A stretch of DNA of 64,000 bases from Longimicrobiales bacterium (GTDB lineage Bacteria; Gemmatimonadota; Gemmatimonadetes; Longimicrobiales; Gaopeijiaceae). Each line of letters starts with the position of its first letter. Position 1 is the first letter of the stretch. Shown here piece after piece: positions 33,867-41,970 of this stretch. Below the pieces are notes generated by a model. The model was not told where the DNA came from, ran no database searches, and was given only the letters and a program-made list of their open reading frames with translations. The translations under genes were made by a program, and so were the position numbers. Location of the stretch: positions 124,001-188,000 of the forward strand of contig JANQRP010000032.1 of assembly GCA_028284495.1 (NCBI GenBank), read 5' to 3'.

Positions 33867-34096
33867 GCGTGTCGGGTGCGGGCCCAGCCGCCTGCCCGTT
33901 CTGCGGCGGCGGCGACACCGAACTGTCGAACGCATTCGGCCCGCACGCCTCGGTCTCCACCTGGTGGTGCCGGCAGTGCCGGAGTCCGTTCGAGACCTTC
34001 AAGTGGGGAACGCACCCCGACGATCTGGGCGCCACGACGGCGCCCGCCCCGTCCACGCGGTCGGACGACCGGGAGCTCGACGACGGCCATGAGTGA
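33863..34096 (+). CDS. free-standing PaaD zinc-ribbon domain
   Basis: Protein of 77 residues. ACPFCGGGDTELSNAFGPHA followed by WWCRQCRSPFETFKWG is the C-terminal four-cysteine zinc ribbon normally fused to PaaD: CPxC, the S-x-FGP turn, CxxC and a final F-x-x-F-K. It starts within the paaC stop (ATGA) and its stop lies 8 bp inside the next gene. The sequence therefore shows PaaD split into two genes separated by paaB and paaC. That the two products act together is inferred. Confidence 0.88.
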   Translation: MSVSGAGPAACPFCGGGDTELSNAFGPHASVSTWWCRQCRSPFETFKWGTHPDDLGATTAPAPSTRSDDRELDDGHE

Positions 34097-34451
34097 TCGG
34101 CTGAGCGAGTTCCGGAACTTCCGGGAGCGGATGAACGATCGGATCCTCGCGCAGGGCAACCTCGAGATCCGGCGGTTCTTCGCGCTCGATTCACGCGTCT
34201 ACGAGGAGGGGGCGCTTCCCGTGAAGACGAAGGAGTTGCTGGGCCTCGTGGCGTCCCTGGTTCTTCGCTGCGACGACTGCGTGACGTACCACGTCATCGG
34301 CTGCCGCGAGGCGGGGGCGACCGACGAGGAGATCTTCGAGACGCTCTCGATCGGACTGGTGGTGGGGGGCTCGATCACGATCCCGCACCTGCGTCGGGCG
34401 GTGGCCTTCCTGGACGAACTCTCCGGGACGGGGTCGCCCGGCGAGGAGTAG
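34089..34451 (+). CDS. carboxymuconolactone decarboxylase/AhpD-like protein
   Basis: CMD-family helical protein of 120 residues. The redox/active-site motif is RCDDCVTYHVIGCREAG (CxxC plus His), preceded by LPVKTKELLGLVASLVL and followed by EEIFETLSIGLVVGGS. AhpD-like members use this CxxC as a thiol reductant; others act on small aromatics. The overlap with the zinc-ribbon gene (8 bp) places it in the paa operon. Whether it protects from peroxides or takes part in the pathway is unknown. Confidence 0.88.
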   Translation: MSDRLSEFRNFRERMNDRILAQGNLEIRRFFALDSRVYEEGALPVKTKELLGLVASLVLRCDDCVTYHVIGCREAGATDEEIFETLSIGLVVGGSITIPHLRRAVAFLDELSGTGSPGEE

Positions 34452-34479
34452 GGATCGCTCGGCGGGAGCGCCGCGCGGG

Positions 34480-35034
34480 TCAGGCCTCGACCAGCTCGAT
34501 CTCCTCGAGGAAGTCCCGAAGCGGACTCGCTGCCGCCCGTGCTCGTTCGGCCAGTCCCGCCGGGAGGGCCGCGCCGTCCGGGCTCGACCCGGTGAGGTGC
34601 GACGCCACCGCCCGTCCCAGCTCCGCATCGGACCGCTCGGCCGCCTGATTGTACTCGGTATAGCGCGTGCTCACCCGCTGCTCGAACAGCGGAAGCTGAC
34701 TGGTGGGCGTGCCGTTCTCCTCGAGATCCTCGAAGATCGCCGCGTGCAGCGCGTCCAGGGAACGCCGAAGCAGGTCGTCCGGGGCACGACCGACGAACGC
34801 GAGCTGGGCTCCGCGTGTATGAGCCCACATCAGAAAGATCAGGGCTTCCTCGACGGTGTACTGCGGGGGCAGCCCGTCGTCCGTCGGCACGCCGAGTTCT
34901 CCCACGGGGATCTCGGCGTCGTCAGCGGCGAGGAAGTCGGAGAAGCTCTCCCACACGAGCCGGGCGAGGTGGTCACCGAGCGCGGACGGAGTGAGTGTGT
35001 CGGGGGCTCGGAAATCGTCGCTGGGCGGGCTCAT
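34480..35034 (-). CDS. conserved hypothetical protein
   Basis: Soluble helical protein of 184 residues starting at the ATG at 35034 (MSPPSDDFRAPD). The acidic N-terminal half includes LARLVWESFSDFLAADDAEI and YTVEEALIFLMWAHTRGAQL, and the C-terminal part is a set of amphipathic helices. No family recognised. It is convergent with the CMD gene (28 bp) and divergent from the lipoprotein gene at 35175 (140 bp). Confidence 0.65.
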   Translation of the reverse strand: MSPPSDDFRAPDTLTPSALGDHLARLVWESFSDFLAADDAEIPVGELGVPTDDGLPPQYTVEEALIFLMWAHTRGAQLAFVGRAPDDLLRRSLDALHAAIFEDLEENGTPTSQLPLFEQRVSTRYTEYNQAAERSDAELGRAVASHLTGSSPDGAALPAGLAERARAAASPLRDFLEEIELVEA

Positions 35035-35174
35035 GGCGCGCGGGTCGGAGGATCGAGTGCGGGCTGTTCCAATTCCCCACGACATCCGGCCGGTGTCAAG
35101 CCAAACCAAGACCACGGTGGTCGGCCCGTCCGCGGGCGGATCGCCTACAGACCGAATCGAAGGGAGGAGCAGGC

Positions 35175-35903
35175 ATGAAGGGATCGGGTCCCGAGAGGGT
35201 GGGGCTGCGCCGTACCGGGTCGCGGCGGGCGCTGCGGGCGGGGGTCGGCGCACTGGTGGCCGTCACGGCGGCCGCGTGCGCCCGAGGGCCGGAGGTGGCG
35301 CCGGATCCCCGTCCGATCGTCAACCGCCAGGGCACTCGACTCCTGCTGGAGGACGACCGTGCCCAGGAGATCTTCCGCTGGGTCGACGCACAGATCGCGG
35401 AGATCGAGCAGAACCCGAGCTTCTGGGTCATCAGCTCGGCGTCGAGTTCCGATCTGCTCCCGTGGGAGACCCTGGACCTCACGCCGACGGGCGACTCGGC
35501 GACGGTCCAGTACCCGACCACGGTTCCGGACGTGGCGAGGGTGTATCAGATCTACGCCCATCTCCACATCGCCAGGGTGCGCGGCACCGTCGCCGACTGG
35601 CTGCCGGGTGGGGATACGCTCACCGGGTGGGATCTGGAGGTGGCGATGGTGGATCGGATGGCCGAGGCATGGCTGCTCGGGCGAGCCAGCTACAGCTTCA
35701 CGCCGTACCCGCCGGTCGATCAGCTCGTCTACGCGTCGGAGGCGGGGATGCTCGAGCCGCTGCTGCTCTCTCTGAGGGGCTTCGAGTTCCCCGACGCGCG
35801 TGACGCGTGGCTGGAGGAGAATCCGGACGGAGAAGCGGAGTTCCGGGAGTGGCACGAGACGACGCTGGGGGGGGTCCCGGAGCCGATCGCCGGGGCGAAC
35901 TGA
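35175..35903 (+). CDS. lipoprotein of unknown function
   Basis: Lipoprotein of 242 residues. GGGAGG lies eight bases before the ATG at 35175. The signal (RRALRAGVGALVAVTAAAC) ends in lipobox AAAC. The mature part is mixed alpha/beta with many aromatic residues (PNPSFWVISSAS not seen as a known motif; PDVARVYQIYAHLHIARVRG and FRWVDAQIAEIEQNPSFW are the most structured parts). No family recognised. A hairpin follows directly at its stop codon. Confidence 0.65.
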   Translation: MKGSGPERVGLRRTGSRRALRAGVGALVAVTAAACARGPEVAPDPRPIVNRQGTRLLLEDDRAQEIFRWVDAQIAEIEQNPSFWVISSASSSDLLPWETLDLTPTGDSATVQYPTTVPDVARVYQIYAHLHIARVRGTVADWLPGGDTLTGWDLEVAMVDRMAEAWLLGRASYSFTPYPPVDQLVYASEAGMLEPLLLSLRGFEFPDARDAWLEENPDGEAEFREWHETTLGGVPEPIAGAN

Positions 35904-35921
35904 ACGGGCTCGGCCCGTTCA
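35901..35921. terminator. possible terminator hairpin between convergent genes
   Basis: A perfect 9-bp stem (35901-35909 with 35913-35921, 3-nt loop) includes the stop codon of the upstream lipoprotein gene. There is no T tract. Two weaker GC hairpins follow before the convergent gene ends at 35990. It may slow or end transcription from the left. Confidence 0.4.
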
Positions 35922-35989
35922 CGTCAGCGTGATGCGTCCCGCCGGCCTTCCGCCGGCTCGGGGTCGCTCCTCCCTCGGGGCGAGCCGCG

Positions 35990-36283
35990 TCAGGCGATCT
36001 CGACGTTCCAGCGGAGCCCGATCGTACCCGCGTCGGCGCCGGTGACGTGCACGTCGATCCTGCCGGACCGGGCGAACCGATCGGCGGACGGCTTTCCGCC
36101 GAACACCGCGAATCCCGAGACCTCCGCCTCCGCGGTGTCACCGTCCGGTCCGGATGCGGTGAGCCGAGCGTTCCGGAGCGTCCGCAGCGGCGGCGGATCG
36201 CCCTCGTGAAGTCGGAGTCGAAGGATGTGGCCACCGTGGGGGGCGGGCATCGCGTCGAGCACGCGGAATCGGGTCGTGGCCAT
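35990..36283 (-). CDS. small conserved hypothetical protein
   Basis: Protein of 97 residues, beta-rich (HILRLRLHEGDPPPLRTLRN, then EVSGFAVFGGKPSADRF and RIDVHVTGADAGTIGLRWNV). It looks like a single small beta-sandwich or barrel domain without signal peptide. No family recognised. It is divergent from the CAAX protease gene (107 bp). Confidence 0.6.
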   Translation of the reverse strand: MATTRFRVLDAMPAPHGGHILRLRLHEGDPPPLRTLRNARLTASGPDGDTAEAEVSGFAVFGGKPSADRFARSGRIDVHVTGADAGTIGLRWNVEIA

Positions 36284-36390
36284 CGGCGTGATTCGTCGAA
36301 GCGGGGCGGCACGGCCGGGTGCGCGTCACCCGACCGGCGGAAGCTCGTGGGGGCCCCGGCGTGCGTCAATCGCCCGAGCCGGGCCGACCG

Positions 36391-37140
36391 ATGAGGTTCG
36401 CGGGAGCGCTCACGCGGTTCGCCATCGTCGTACTTCCCCTTCTGTCGTGGGCACTCGTCGCCCGCGGTGGCACCGGGCTCGGCGCGGCGATCCTTGCGGC
36501 CGCACTCGTGGCCTCCCTGCCGGCTCTGGCCGTGGCGCAGATCGACGTCGTGGCGCCCGACGACCTCGACACGCTGTCGATCTACCTCAGCTCCGCGGTC
36601 CTGATCGCGCTGCTCGGGACGCTCTCGCTGGCGCTCGGCCTCAACGAGCTCGGGGGCACTGCGATGGGGCTGTCGGGCCTCGACACGGGCCCGCTGTTCC
36701 TCTGGACCGGGGTCGTCACGCTCGCGGGCATCACGGTGCTGGTCGCGGCGCGGCTTCTGTCGGGAGTGACCGGGTGGAGAGAGACGGAGCTGGTGCGCCT
36801 GGTCATGCCCTCGACCGCTGCCGAGCGACGGGGCTTCGTGCTCGTGTCCGTGATTGCGGGGATCGGCGAGGAACTGACCTACCGCGCCTTCCTGCTCGGG
36901 GTGCTGATCGCGGCGTTCGACGCGCCGTGGACCGCGGCGGCCCTCACCTCGATCGCGTTCGCCCTGCTGCACGCCTACCAGGGCCCGGTCGGGATCGTGA
37001 GAACCGGGGTCATCGGCTTCCTGTTCGCCGCGGTCGTACTGTCCACCGGTTCGGTCTGGCCTGCCGTGCTCGGACACGTCATCATCAACCTCGTGGCCGG
37101 GCTCGGGCTCGGGGAGTGGCTTCTGGAAGGGGAAGACTGA
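36391..37140 (+). CDS. CPBP-family intramembrane metalloprotease (CAAX protease-like)
   Basis: Membrane protein of 249 residues with about seven TM helices. The three family motifs are present: EELTYR (E160, E161, R165), FALLH (F190, H194) and HVIIN (H229, N233), which together bind the catalytic metal. Such proteases are relatives of the CAAX prenyl protease Rce1 and often process or confer immunity to peptides; the target here is unknown. The next gene starts directly after its stop. Confidence 0.9.
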   Translation: MRFAGALTRFAIVVLPLLSWALVARGGTGLGAAILAAALVASLPALAVAQIDVVAPDDLDTLSIYLSSAVLIALLGTLSLALGLNELGGTAMGLSGLDTGPLFLWTGVVTLAGITVLVAARLLSGVTGWRETELVRLVMPSTAAERRGFVLVSVIAGIGEELTYRAFLLGVLIAAFDAPWTAAALTSIAFALLHAYQGPVGIVRTGVIGFLFAAVVLSTGSVWPAVLGHVIINLVAGLGLGEWLLEGED

Positions 37141-37548
37141 GTGGAGATCGACCTGGCGCTCATCGCCGATGCGGCGACCGTGGATGGCGCGGGAAAGCTG
37201 AACATCCTCGGGGTATTCGACCACATTTCGGCGCGGGAGTTTCCGGCGCGGCACGAGCGGATGGTCCTCGTGCTCCGCTTCGCGGCGGGGATGGACGAAG
37301 CGGGCACGCACGCCGTCACGATCGCCGTGCGGGACCCGGACGACGCCGAGGTGGCCCGGATGGACGGCGAGATCAAGCTCGCGCCCGGTCGGCCCGACGC
37401 ACGTATCCGGGTGCCGCAGATCGTCCACCTCGACGGCTTCGTCTTTCCGAAGGCCGGCATCTACTCGATCCAGGTGTCGATCAACGACGAGACGCTCACG
37501 TCCCTTGCGCTCCGCATCTCCGAAGCGGCCCGTATGGCCCAGGCCTGA
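37141..37548 (+). CDS. DUF6941-like protein
   Basis: Protein of 135 residues with a GTG start adjoining the previous stop codon. LALIADAATVDGAGKLNILG followed by FDHISAREFPARHERMVLVL matches the pattern of DUF6941 proteins, small beta-sandwich domains (a state-of-pathway phrase ADxAxVDxxGKLNIxG). The rest is strand-rich (THAVTIAVRDPDDAEVAR, IYSIQVSINDETL). Function unknown. It may be translated together with the CAAX protease. Confidence 0.72.
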   Translation: MEIDLALIADAATVDGAGKLNILGVFDHISAREFPARHERMVLVLRFAAGMDEAGTHAVTIAVRDPDDAEVARMDGEIKLAPGRPDARIRVPQIVHLDGFVFPKAGIYSIQVSINDETLTSLALRISEAARMAQA

Positions 37549-37646
37549 CGGCCGCGATGCCCTCGCCGGGTGAACCCGGCGGAGACCTGCGGGGTCGAAG
37601 GGGAAGACGCCCCCAATCCGAGCCGGTAATCGACGGGAGACGCGAC

Positions 37647-38072
37647 GTGATCGTCACCTTCAGCTTCGAGGAGATCCAGGCGCTGCGGCAGGGTGCGCGC
37701 GTCGTACTGGATCGCGACGCGGACGGCGGTTCGGTGGCCGTCGCGGCGCCCCCTGAGGAGCGGGTCCGGGTGGAGCAGCTCATCGCGTCCCTGAACGGGC
37801 ACCTTTCCATGCGCACGCTGGCCGACCAGCGGCGGACCCTCGCCGCGGTGACCACGATCGCGCGAGCCCTTCTCGACCGCATGCACGGCGAGATCGACGG
37901 GTCCCACCCGGCGGCCGAGCCGGCGGTCGCGTCATACTTCGAGTACGCCCACGCCCGAACCGTGCGGCGCCGCGTCGGGGACATCGGGGAGCACATGACG
38001 GCGTTGATCGAGGTGGTCACCGGAGCGCCGCCGGACGACGACGTCGCCGAGACGTTCGTCTTCCCGGACTGA
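37647..38072 (+). CDS. hypothetical protein
   Basis: Protein of 141 residues. The GTG at 37647 is chosen because GGGAGA lies six bases upstream (37635-37640). VTFSFEEIQALRQGARVVLD then a helix-rich part (LADQRRTLAAVTTIARALLD, SYFEYAHARTVRRRVGDI) and an acidic tail. It appears cytosolic. No family recognised. It lies in a run of small genes leading to the sigma factor, with 16 bp to the next start. Confidence 0.65.
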   Translation: MIVTFSFEEIQALRQGARVVLDRDADGGSVAVAAPPEERVRVEQLIASLNGHLSMRTLADQRRTLAAVTTIARALLDRMHGEIDGSHPAAEPAVASYFEYAHARTVRRRVGDIGEHMTALIEVVTGAPPDDDVAETFVFPD

Positions 38073-38088
38073 CCGGCCGTCGTACCAG

Positions 38089-38403
38089 GTGAGCGACCGG
38101 ATCGCGGCACTTCGCCGCATGGCGGAGGCCCGGCCCGACGACCCCCGCGCCCGCTTCGGCCTGGCGGTCGAGTATCTGTCCGCGGGACGAACGGAGGAGG
38201 GCGTCGACGCCCTCAGATCGTATCTGGAGATCGCGGAGGACGAGGGCAACGCGTGGGGTCGGCTCGCGGCCGCGCTCGCCGAGCTCGGACGCCACGACGA
38301 GGCGCGCGCAGCGTGGCGCAGGGGAATCGAGGTGTCGCTCGCCCACGGCCATCCGACGATGGCCGAGGAGTTTCGCACGGCGCTCGAGGAACTCGACGGA
38401 TGA
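38089..38403 (+). CDS. TPR-repeat protein
   Basis: Protein of 104 residues with a GTG start. It is made of about two and a half tetratricopeptide units: DPRARFGLAVEYLSAGRTEE with GVDALRSYLEIAEDEGNAWG, then RLAAALAELGRHDEARAAWR. Such repeats bind partner proteins. Its stop overlaps the sigma-factor start (ATGA at 38400-38403), so it could act on the sigma or anti-sigma protein, though this is only inferred from coupling. Confidence 0.78.
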   Translation: MSDRIAALRRMAEARPDDPRARFGLAVEYLSAGRTEEGVDALRSYLEIAEDEGNAWGRLAAALAELGRHDEARAAWRRGIEVSLAHGHPTMAEEFRTALEELDG

Positions 38404-39023
38404 GCGGGACGGAGGAGGGCCCGACCGCCGTACGCAAGCGAGAGGTCTTCGACGCGGAGGCGGTCGTCCATATGGACGCCGTCTATCGCTTCGCGCTGCG
38501 ACTCGCGGGCGATCCCGACCAGGCCAACGACCTCGTCCAGGAGACCTACCTGCGGGCGTGGCGCGCGTGGGATCAGTACACCGCAGGAACCAACGCGAAG
38601 AGCTGGTTGTTCACCATCTGCAGGAACCTGTTTCTGCGGCAGATCGAGCGGGGTAAGCGACACCGATCGACGGTCGAGGAGCGCTCGCCGCGCGAGTCGA
38701 CGCCGAGTGGAGGCGATATCGTGAACCCGCTCTGGACGGCGACGTCGCAGAAGGATCCGGAGGGGAGCTTCTTCGACTCGATCGTGGACGACCAGGTCAT
38801 CCACGCGATCGAGGAGCTACCCGAAGAGTACCGGACCGCCGTCGTGATGAGCGACGTGGAGGGTCTGCCCTACGCCGACATCGCGGAGGCCACGGGCGTT
38901 CCCGTCGGCACGGTGAAGAGCAGGCTGTTCCGCGGGCGACGCCAGCTGCAGCAGGTGTTGTACGACTTCGCGGTGGAGATGGGCTACATCGAGCCGGCGA
39001 CGAACGAGGAGGAGGACGCGTGA
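38400..39023 (+). CDS. ECF sigma factor, SigR-like
   Basis: Sigma factor of 207 residues. Region 2 is VVHMDAVYRFALRLAGDPDQ then ANDLVQETYLRAWRAWDQYT, with the GTNAKSWLFTICRNLF block that is characteristic of the SigR/RpoE group. Region 4 is AIEELPEEYRTAVVMSDVEG and DIAEATGVPVGTVKSRLFRG. It is co-translated with the anti-sigma gene downstream (GTGA overlap) and with the TPR gene upstream. Its likely role is a thiol/oxidative stress response, based on the RsrA-like partner. Confidence 0.92.
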   Translation: MSGTEEGPTAVRKREVFDAEAVVHMDAVYRFALRLAGDPDQANDLVQETYLRAWRAWDQYTAGTNAKSWLFTICRNLFLRQIERGKRHRSTVEERSPRESTPSGGDIVNPLWTATSQKDPEGSFFDSIVDDQVIHAIEELPEEYRTAVVMSDVEGLPYADIAEATGVPVGTVKSRLFRGRRQLQQVLYDFAVEMGYIEPATNEEEDA

Positions 39024-39298
39024 TCATCGACTGGGTACGGAAGCTGTTCGGCGGCCAGCCGGACGGCGTCACGTGCGAGGAGTCGCTCCGCCTCCTTCAG
39101 GAGTACATCGACGGAGAGCTCGACCACCTCACCGCCTCGCAGGTCGAGGAGCACTTCCGCGTGTGCAAGGCCTGCTGGCCGCACCTGAATTTCGAGGAGC
39201 GGTTCCGTGACCGGCTGCGGCGAGCGAGCGAGCGCGACTGCTGCCCCGAGGAGGTCCGCGCGAGGGTCCTCGCCGCGATCGACGAGGTCGAGGACTGA
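39020..39298 (+). CDS. zinc-binding anti-sigma factor, RsrA-like
   Basis: ZAS-domain protein of 92 residues with a GTG start inside the sigma-factor stop. Zinc ligands are C19, H45, C49 and C52 (VTCEES and EEHFRVCKACW). The spacing C19-26-H45-4-C49-3-C52 equals that of RsrA (C11, H37, C41, C44), and an adjacent Cys pair (C74-C75) matches RsrA C61-C62. In RsrA, oxidation forms a disulfide, releases zinc and frees SigR. The same redox switch is inferred here. Confidence 0.88.
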   Translation: MIIDWVRKLFGGQPDGVTCEESLRLLQEYIDGELDHLTASQVEEHFRVCKACWPHLNFEERFRDRLRRASERDCCPEEVRARVLAAIDEVED

Positions 39299-39406
39299 GG
39301 TCGGGGCCACGATGCCGGATCGCCGCCCGCGCGATACTGGCTTGCGGGTGTCGGCGGGTTTCTAGAGGATAGGCCACCGCGCGTCCGACCCCCCTCAGGA
39401 GCCCGA

Positions 39407-41917
39407 ATGGCGACAGCGCAGCAGCGAGAGCGTATCCTGTCGCGCCCCATCGTCGAGGAGATGAAGGAGTCCTTCCTCGACTACTCCATGAGCGTCATCG
39501 TGCAGCGCGCGCTGCCGGACGTCCGGGACGGTCTCAAGCCCGTCCACCGGCGGATCCTCTTCGCCATGCACGAGCTCGGACTCGACCCCGACAAGGCCTA
39601 CAAGAAGTCCGCGACCGTCGTGGGAGACGTGCTGGGCAAGTACCACCCGCACGGCGACACGGCGGTGTACGATTCGATGGTGCGGATGGTTCAGGACTTC
39701 TCGCTCCGCTACCCGCTCGTGGACGGGCAGGGAAACTTCGGGTCGATCGACGGGGACTCCGCTGCGGCATACCGCTACACCGAGGCCCGACTCGCGCCTC
39801 TCGCGACCGACCTCCTGCTGGACATCGAGCTCGCGACCGTCGACTTCCAGCCGAACTTCGACGGTCGGCTCGAGGAGCCCGTCGTCCTCCCGTCGAGGGC
39901 TCCGAACCTGCTGATCAACGGGTCGAGCGGAATCGCGGTCGGGATGAGCACCAACATCCCGCCGCACAGTCTCCGCGAGGTCGCGGCGGCGCTGAAGGTG
40001 CTCGCGAACGATCCCGAGTGCTCGATCGACGACCTGATGCGGCACGTGAAGGGGCCGGACTTCCCGACGGGCGGATTCGTCATCGGGACGGACGGCATCG
40101 AGGACATGTACCGCACCGGACGCGGTCGGATCGTGATGCGGGGCCGGATCGTGAAGGAGGCGCTCCGCGGGGGCAAGTCGCAGCTGGTGGTGACGGAGGT
40201 CCCGTACGCGATCTCGAAGTCGAAGATCATCGACCAGATCGTGGCGGCGGCGCGCAAGGGCCAGCTGGACGACGTGTCGGACGTCCGGGACGAATCGGAC
40301 CGGGAAGGTATCCGCATCGTCATCGAGTTGAAGCGTAGTGCGGACGCGAACAGGGTGCTCCGCGTGCTCCACAAGCGGACGTACCTGCAGTCCACCTTCG
40401 GTGCGATCCTCCTCTCCCTCGACCATGGGCAACCGGTCGAGATGAACCTGAAGGAGATCCTCGAGAAGTGGCGGGATCACCGGATCGAGGTGGTGCAGCG
40501 GCGCTCCCGCCATCTGCTCGAGAAGGCGGAGGCGGAGCGGCACGTCGTGGAGGGCCTGCTGGCGGCGCTCGACGCCATCGACGAGGTGATCCGCATCATT
40601 CGGGGGTCGGACGACCGTGCCGAGGCGTCGGAGAAGCTCCAGGACGCGCTCGGCCTGAGCGAGATCCAGGCGGGCGCGATCCTCGACATGCGGCTCGCGC
40701 GGCTGACCAAGCTTCAGAAGGCGGAGCTGGACGCGAGGCTGAAGCGCCTCAAGGCCGAGATCCGGGAGCTGCGGGCGGTCCTCAAGAGTCCGGAGCGTCA
40801 ACTCGAGGTCGTGCTGGACGAGCTCGACGAGGTGGTCGAGACGTACGGTGACGAGCGTCGGACGGTGGTGCTGGCCGATGCCGAGGAGGAGATCCCGCAG
40901 GTTCAGGAGGAGGTCGCCGACGAGAACGCCGTCGTGACCGTCTCGCACGAGGGTTACGCCAAGCGCATGCCGATGCATCTGTATCGGCGTCGCGTGAACA
41001 GCGGAAAGGCGCTCGCGGGAATGGAGAAGTACGACGACGACTTCATCGAGCGGATCTTCGTGGCGCGAACGTCGGGATACGTGCTGGCCTTCACCGAGCA
41101 GGGCCAGGTGCACCCGCTCGAGGTCGTCGACCTCCCCGAGAGTGGGCGCGCGTCCCGTGGACAGTCGCTGTATGCGCTGCTTCCCGGCGCCGATCGCGAC
41201 GACCCGATCGTCGCCGTCCTCCCCATCGAGTCGCTCGAGCAGGATGCCGAGGCGGTGTTCGTGTTCCTCTCGGAGGGCGGCCTCGTGAAGCGGACCGGGC
41301 TCTCGGAGTTCGCCAACGTGCGCTCGACGGGGCTCATCGCGGCGGGCACCCGGGACGACGACCGAATCCTGGACGTCGCGCTTTCGGACGGTGACTCGGA
41401 GGTCATCGTCTTCAGCCGCGAGGGATACGCGATCCGCTTCCCGGAGTCGGACATACCGGTTCAGGGACGCACCGCCACCGGGGTGAAGTCGATCGGTCTT
41501 CAGAAGGGCGGAGCGGCGGTGGGAATGCTGATCGTTCGGCGCGAGGCCGACATCCTCATGGTGCACGAGGACGGCACCGGAAAGCGCACGACCGTGTCGG
41601 AGTTCCCGCTCCAGAAGCGCGGCGGGAAGGGCACCCAGATCACCCCGAGCAAAGGTCCGGGAAGCCGGAAGAAGTCGCCCCTGGTGAACGCCCTGGAGGT
41701 CGGCTCCGACGACACGGTGATGGTGGTGACGGCGGGCGGGCAGGTGCAGCGCGTGGCGGTCGCCGACGTACCCGTCCAGGGCCGCCGCACCGCCGGGCGC
41801 TCGGTGGCGAAGGTGCCGCGCGGCGGCCGAGTGGTCGAGGTGGCGCGGAGCGCGGAGTCGGCGGCCGCGTCCCCGCGCGGCATGGACGACGACCAGCTCG
41901 CGCTGCTCGACGACTGA
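39407..41917 (+). CDS. gyrA: DNA gyrase/topoisomerase IV subunit A
   Basis: Type IIA topoisomerase A subunit of 836 residues. The catalytic Tyr is Y124 in RYTEARL; the quinolone region is [10 protein letters not shown], with Thr85 at the place of E. coli Ser83 and Asp89 at the place of Asp87. The breakage domain, coiled coil (about 380-490) and six-bladed C-terminal domain follow. In blade 1 the usual QRRGGKG box is replaced ([16 protein letters not shown], residues 524-539). A close match, QKRGGKG, sits at 736-742 in a late blade. Without the box in blade 1 the enzyme could act as gyrase in a modified form or as topoisomerase IV; gyrB/parE is not in the window. Confidence 0.92.
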   Translation: MATAQQRERILSRPIVEEMKESFLDYSMSVIVQRALPDVRDGLKPVHRRILFAMHELGLDPDKAYKKSATVVGDVLGKYHPHGDTAVYDSMVRMVQDFSLRYPLVDGQGNFGSIDGDSAAAYRYTEARLAPLATDLLLDIELATVDFQPNFDGRLEEPVVLPSRAPNLLINGSSGIAVGMSTNIPPHSLREVAAALKVLANDPECSIDDLMRHVKGPDFPTGGFVIGTDGIEDMYRTGRGRIVMRGRIVKEALRGGKSQLVVTEVPYAISKSKIIDQIVAAARKGQLDDVSDVRDESDREGIRIVIELKRSADANRVLRVLHKRTYLQSTFGAILLSLDHGQPVEMNLKEILEKWRDHRIEVVQRRSRHLLEKAEAERHVVEGLLAALDAIDEVIRIIRGSDDRAEASEKLQDALGLSEIQAGAILDMRLARLTKLQKAELDARLKRLKAEIRELRAVLKSPERQLEVVLDELDEVVETYGDERRTVVLADAEEEIPQVQEEVADENAVVTVSHEGYAKRMPMHLYRRRVNSGKALAGMEKYDDDFIERIFVARTSGYVLAFTEQGQVHPLEVVDLPESGRASRGQSLYALLPGADRDDPIVAVLPIESLEQDAEAVFVFLSEGGLVKRTGLSEFANVRSTGLIAAGTRDDDRILDVALSDGDSEVIVFSREGYAIRFPESDIPVQGRTATGVKSIGLQKGGAAVGMLIVRREADILMVHEDGTGKRTTVSEFPLQKRGGKGTQITPSKGPGSRKKSPLVNALEVGSDDTVMVVTAGGQVQRVAVADVPVQGRRTAGRSVAKVPRGGRVVEVARSAESAAASPRGMDDDQLALLDD

Positions 41918-41970
41918 CGAGGGTGGCCGAGCGCTACCCGTCCTCAACGACAGCTCAAAGGAAAGTCCGA

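Noticed and set aside
32415..34096. Split PaaD as a frameshift or sequencing error
   Set aside because: The two parts are separated by intact paaB and paaC genes with overlapping start and stop codons, so no local indel can explain it.
39342..39370. Possible gyrA promoter (TTGCGG with a GAGGAT-like -10)
   Set aside because: Both elements match the consensus too poorly to list as a feature.
39395..41947. An open frame of 850 codons on the minus strand opposite gyrA
   Set aside because: It is the mirror of a highly conserved gene in GC-rich DNA. Its translation is rich in Arg, His and Val without any domain, and such antisense frames occur opposite most genes here.
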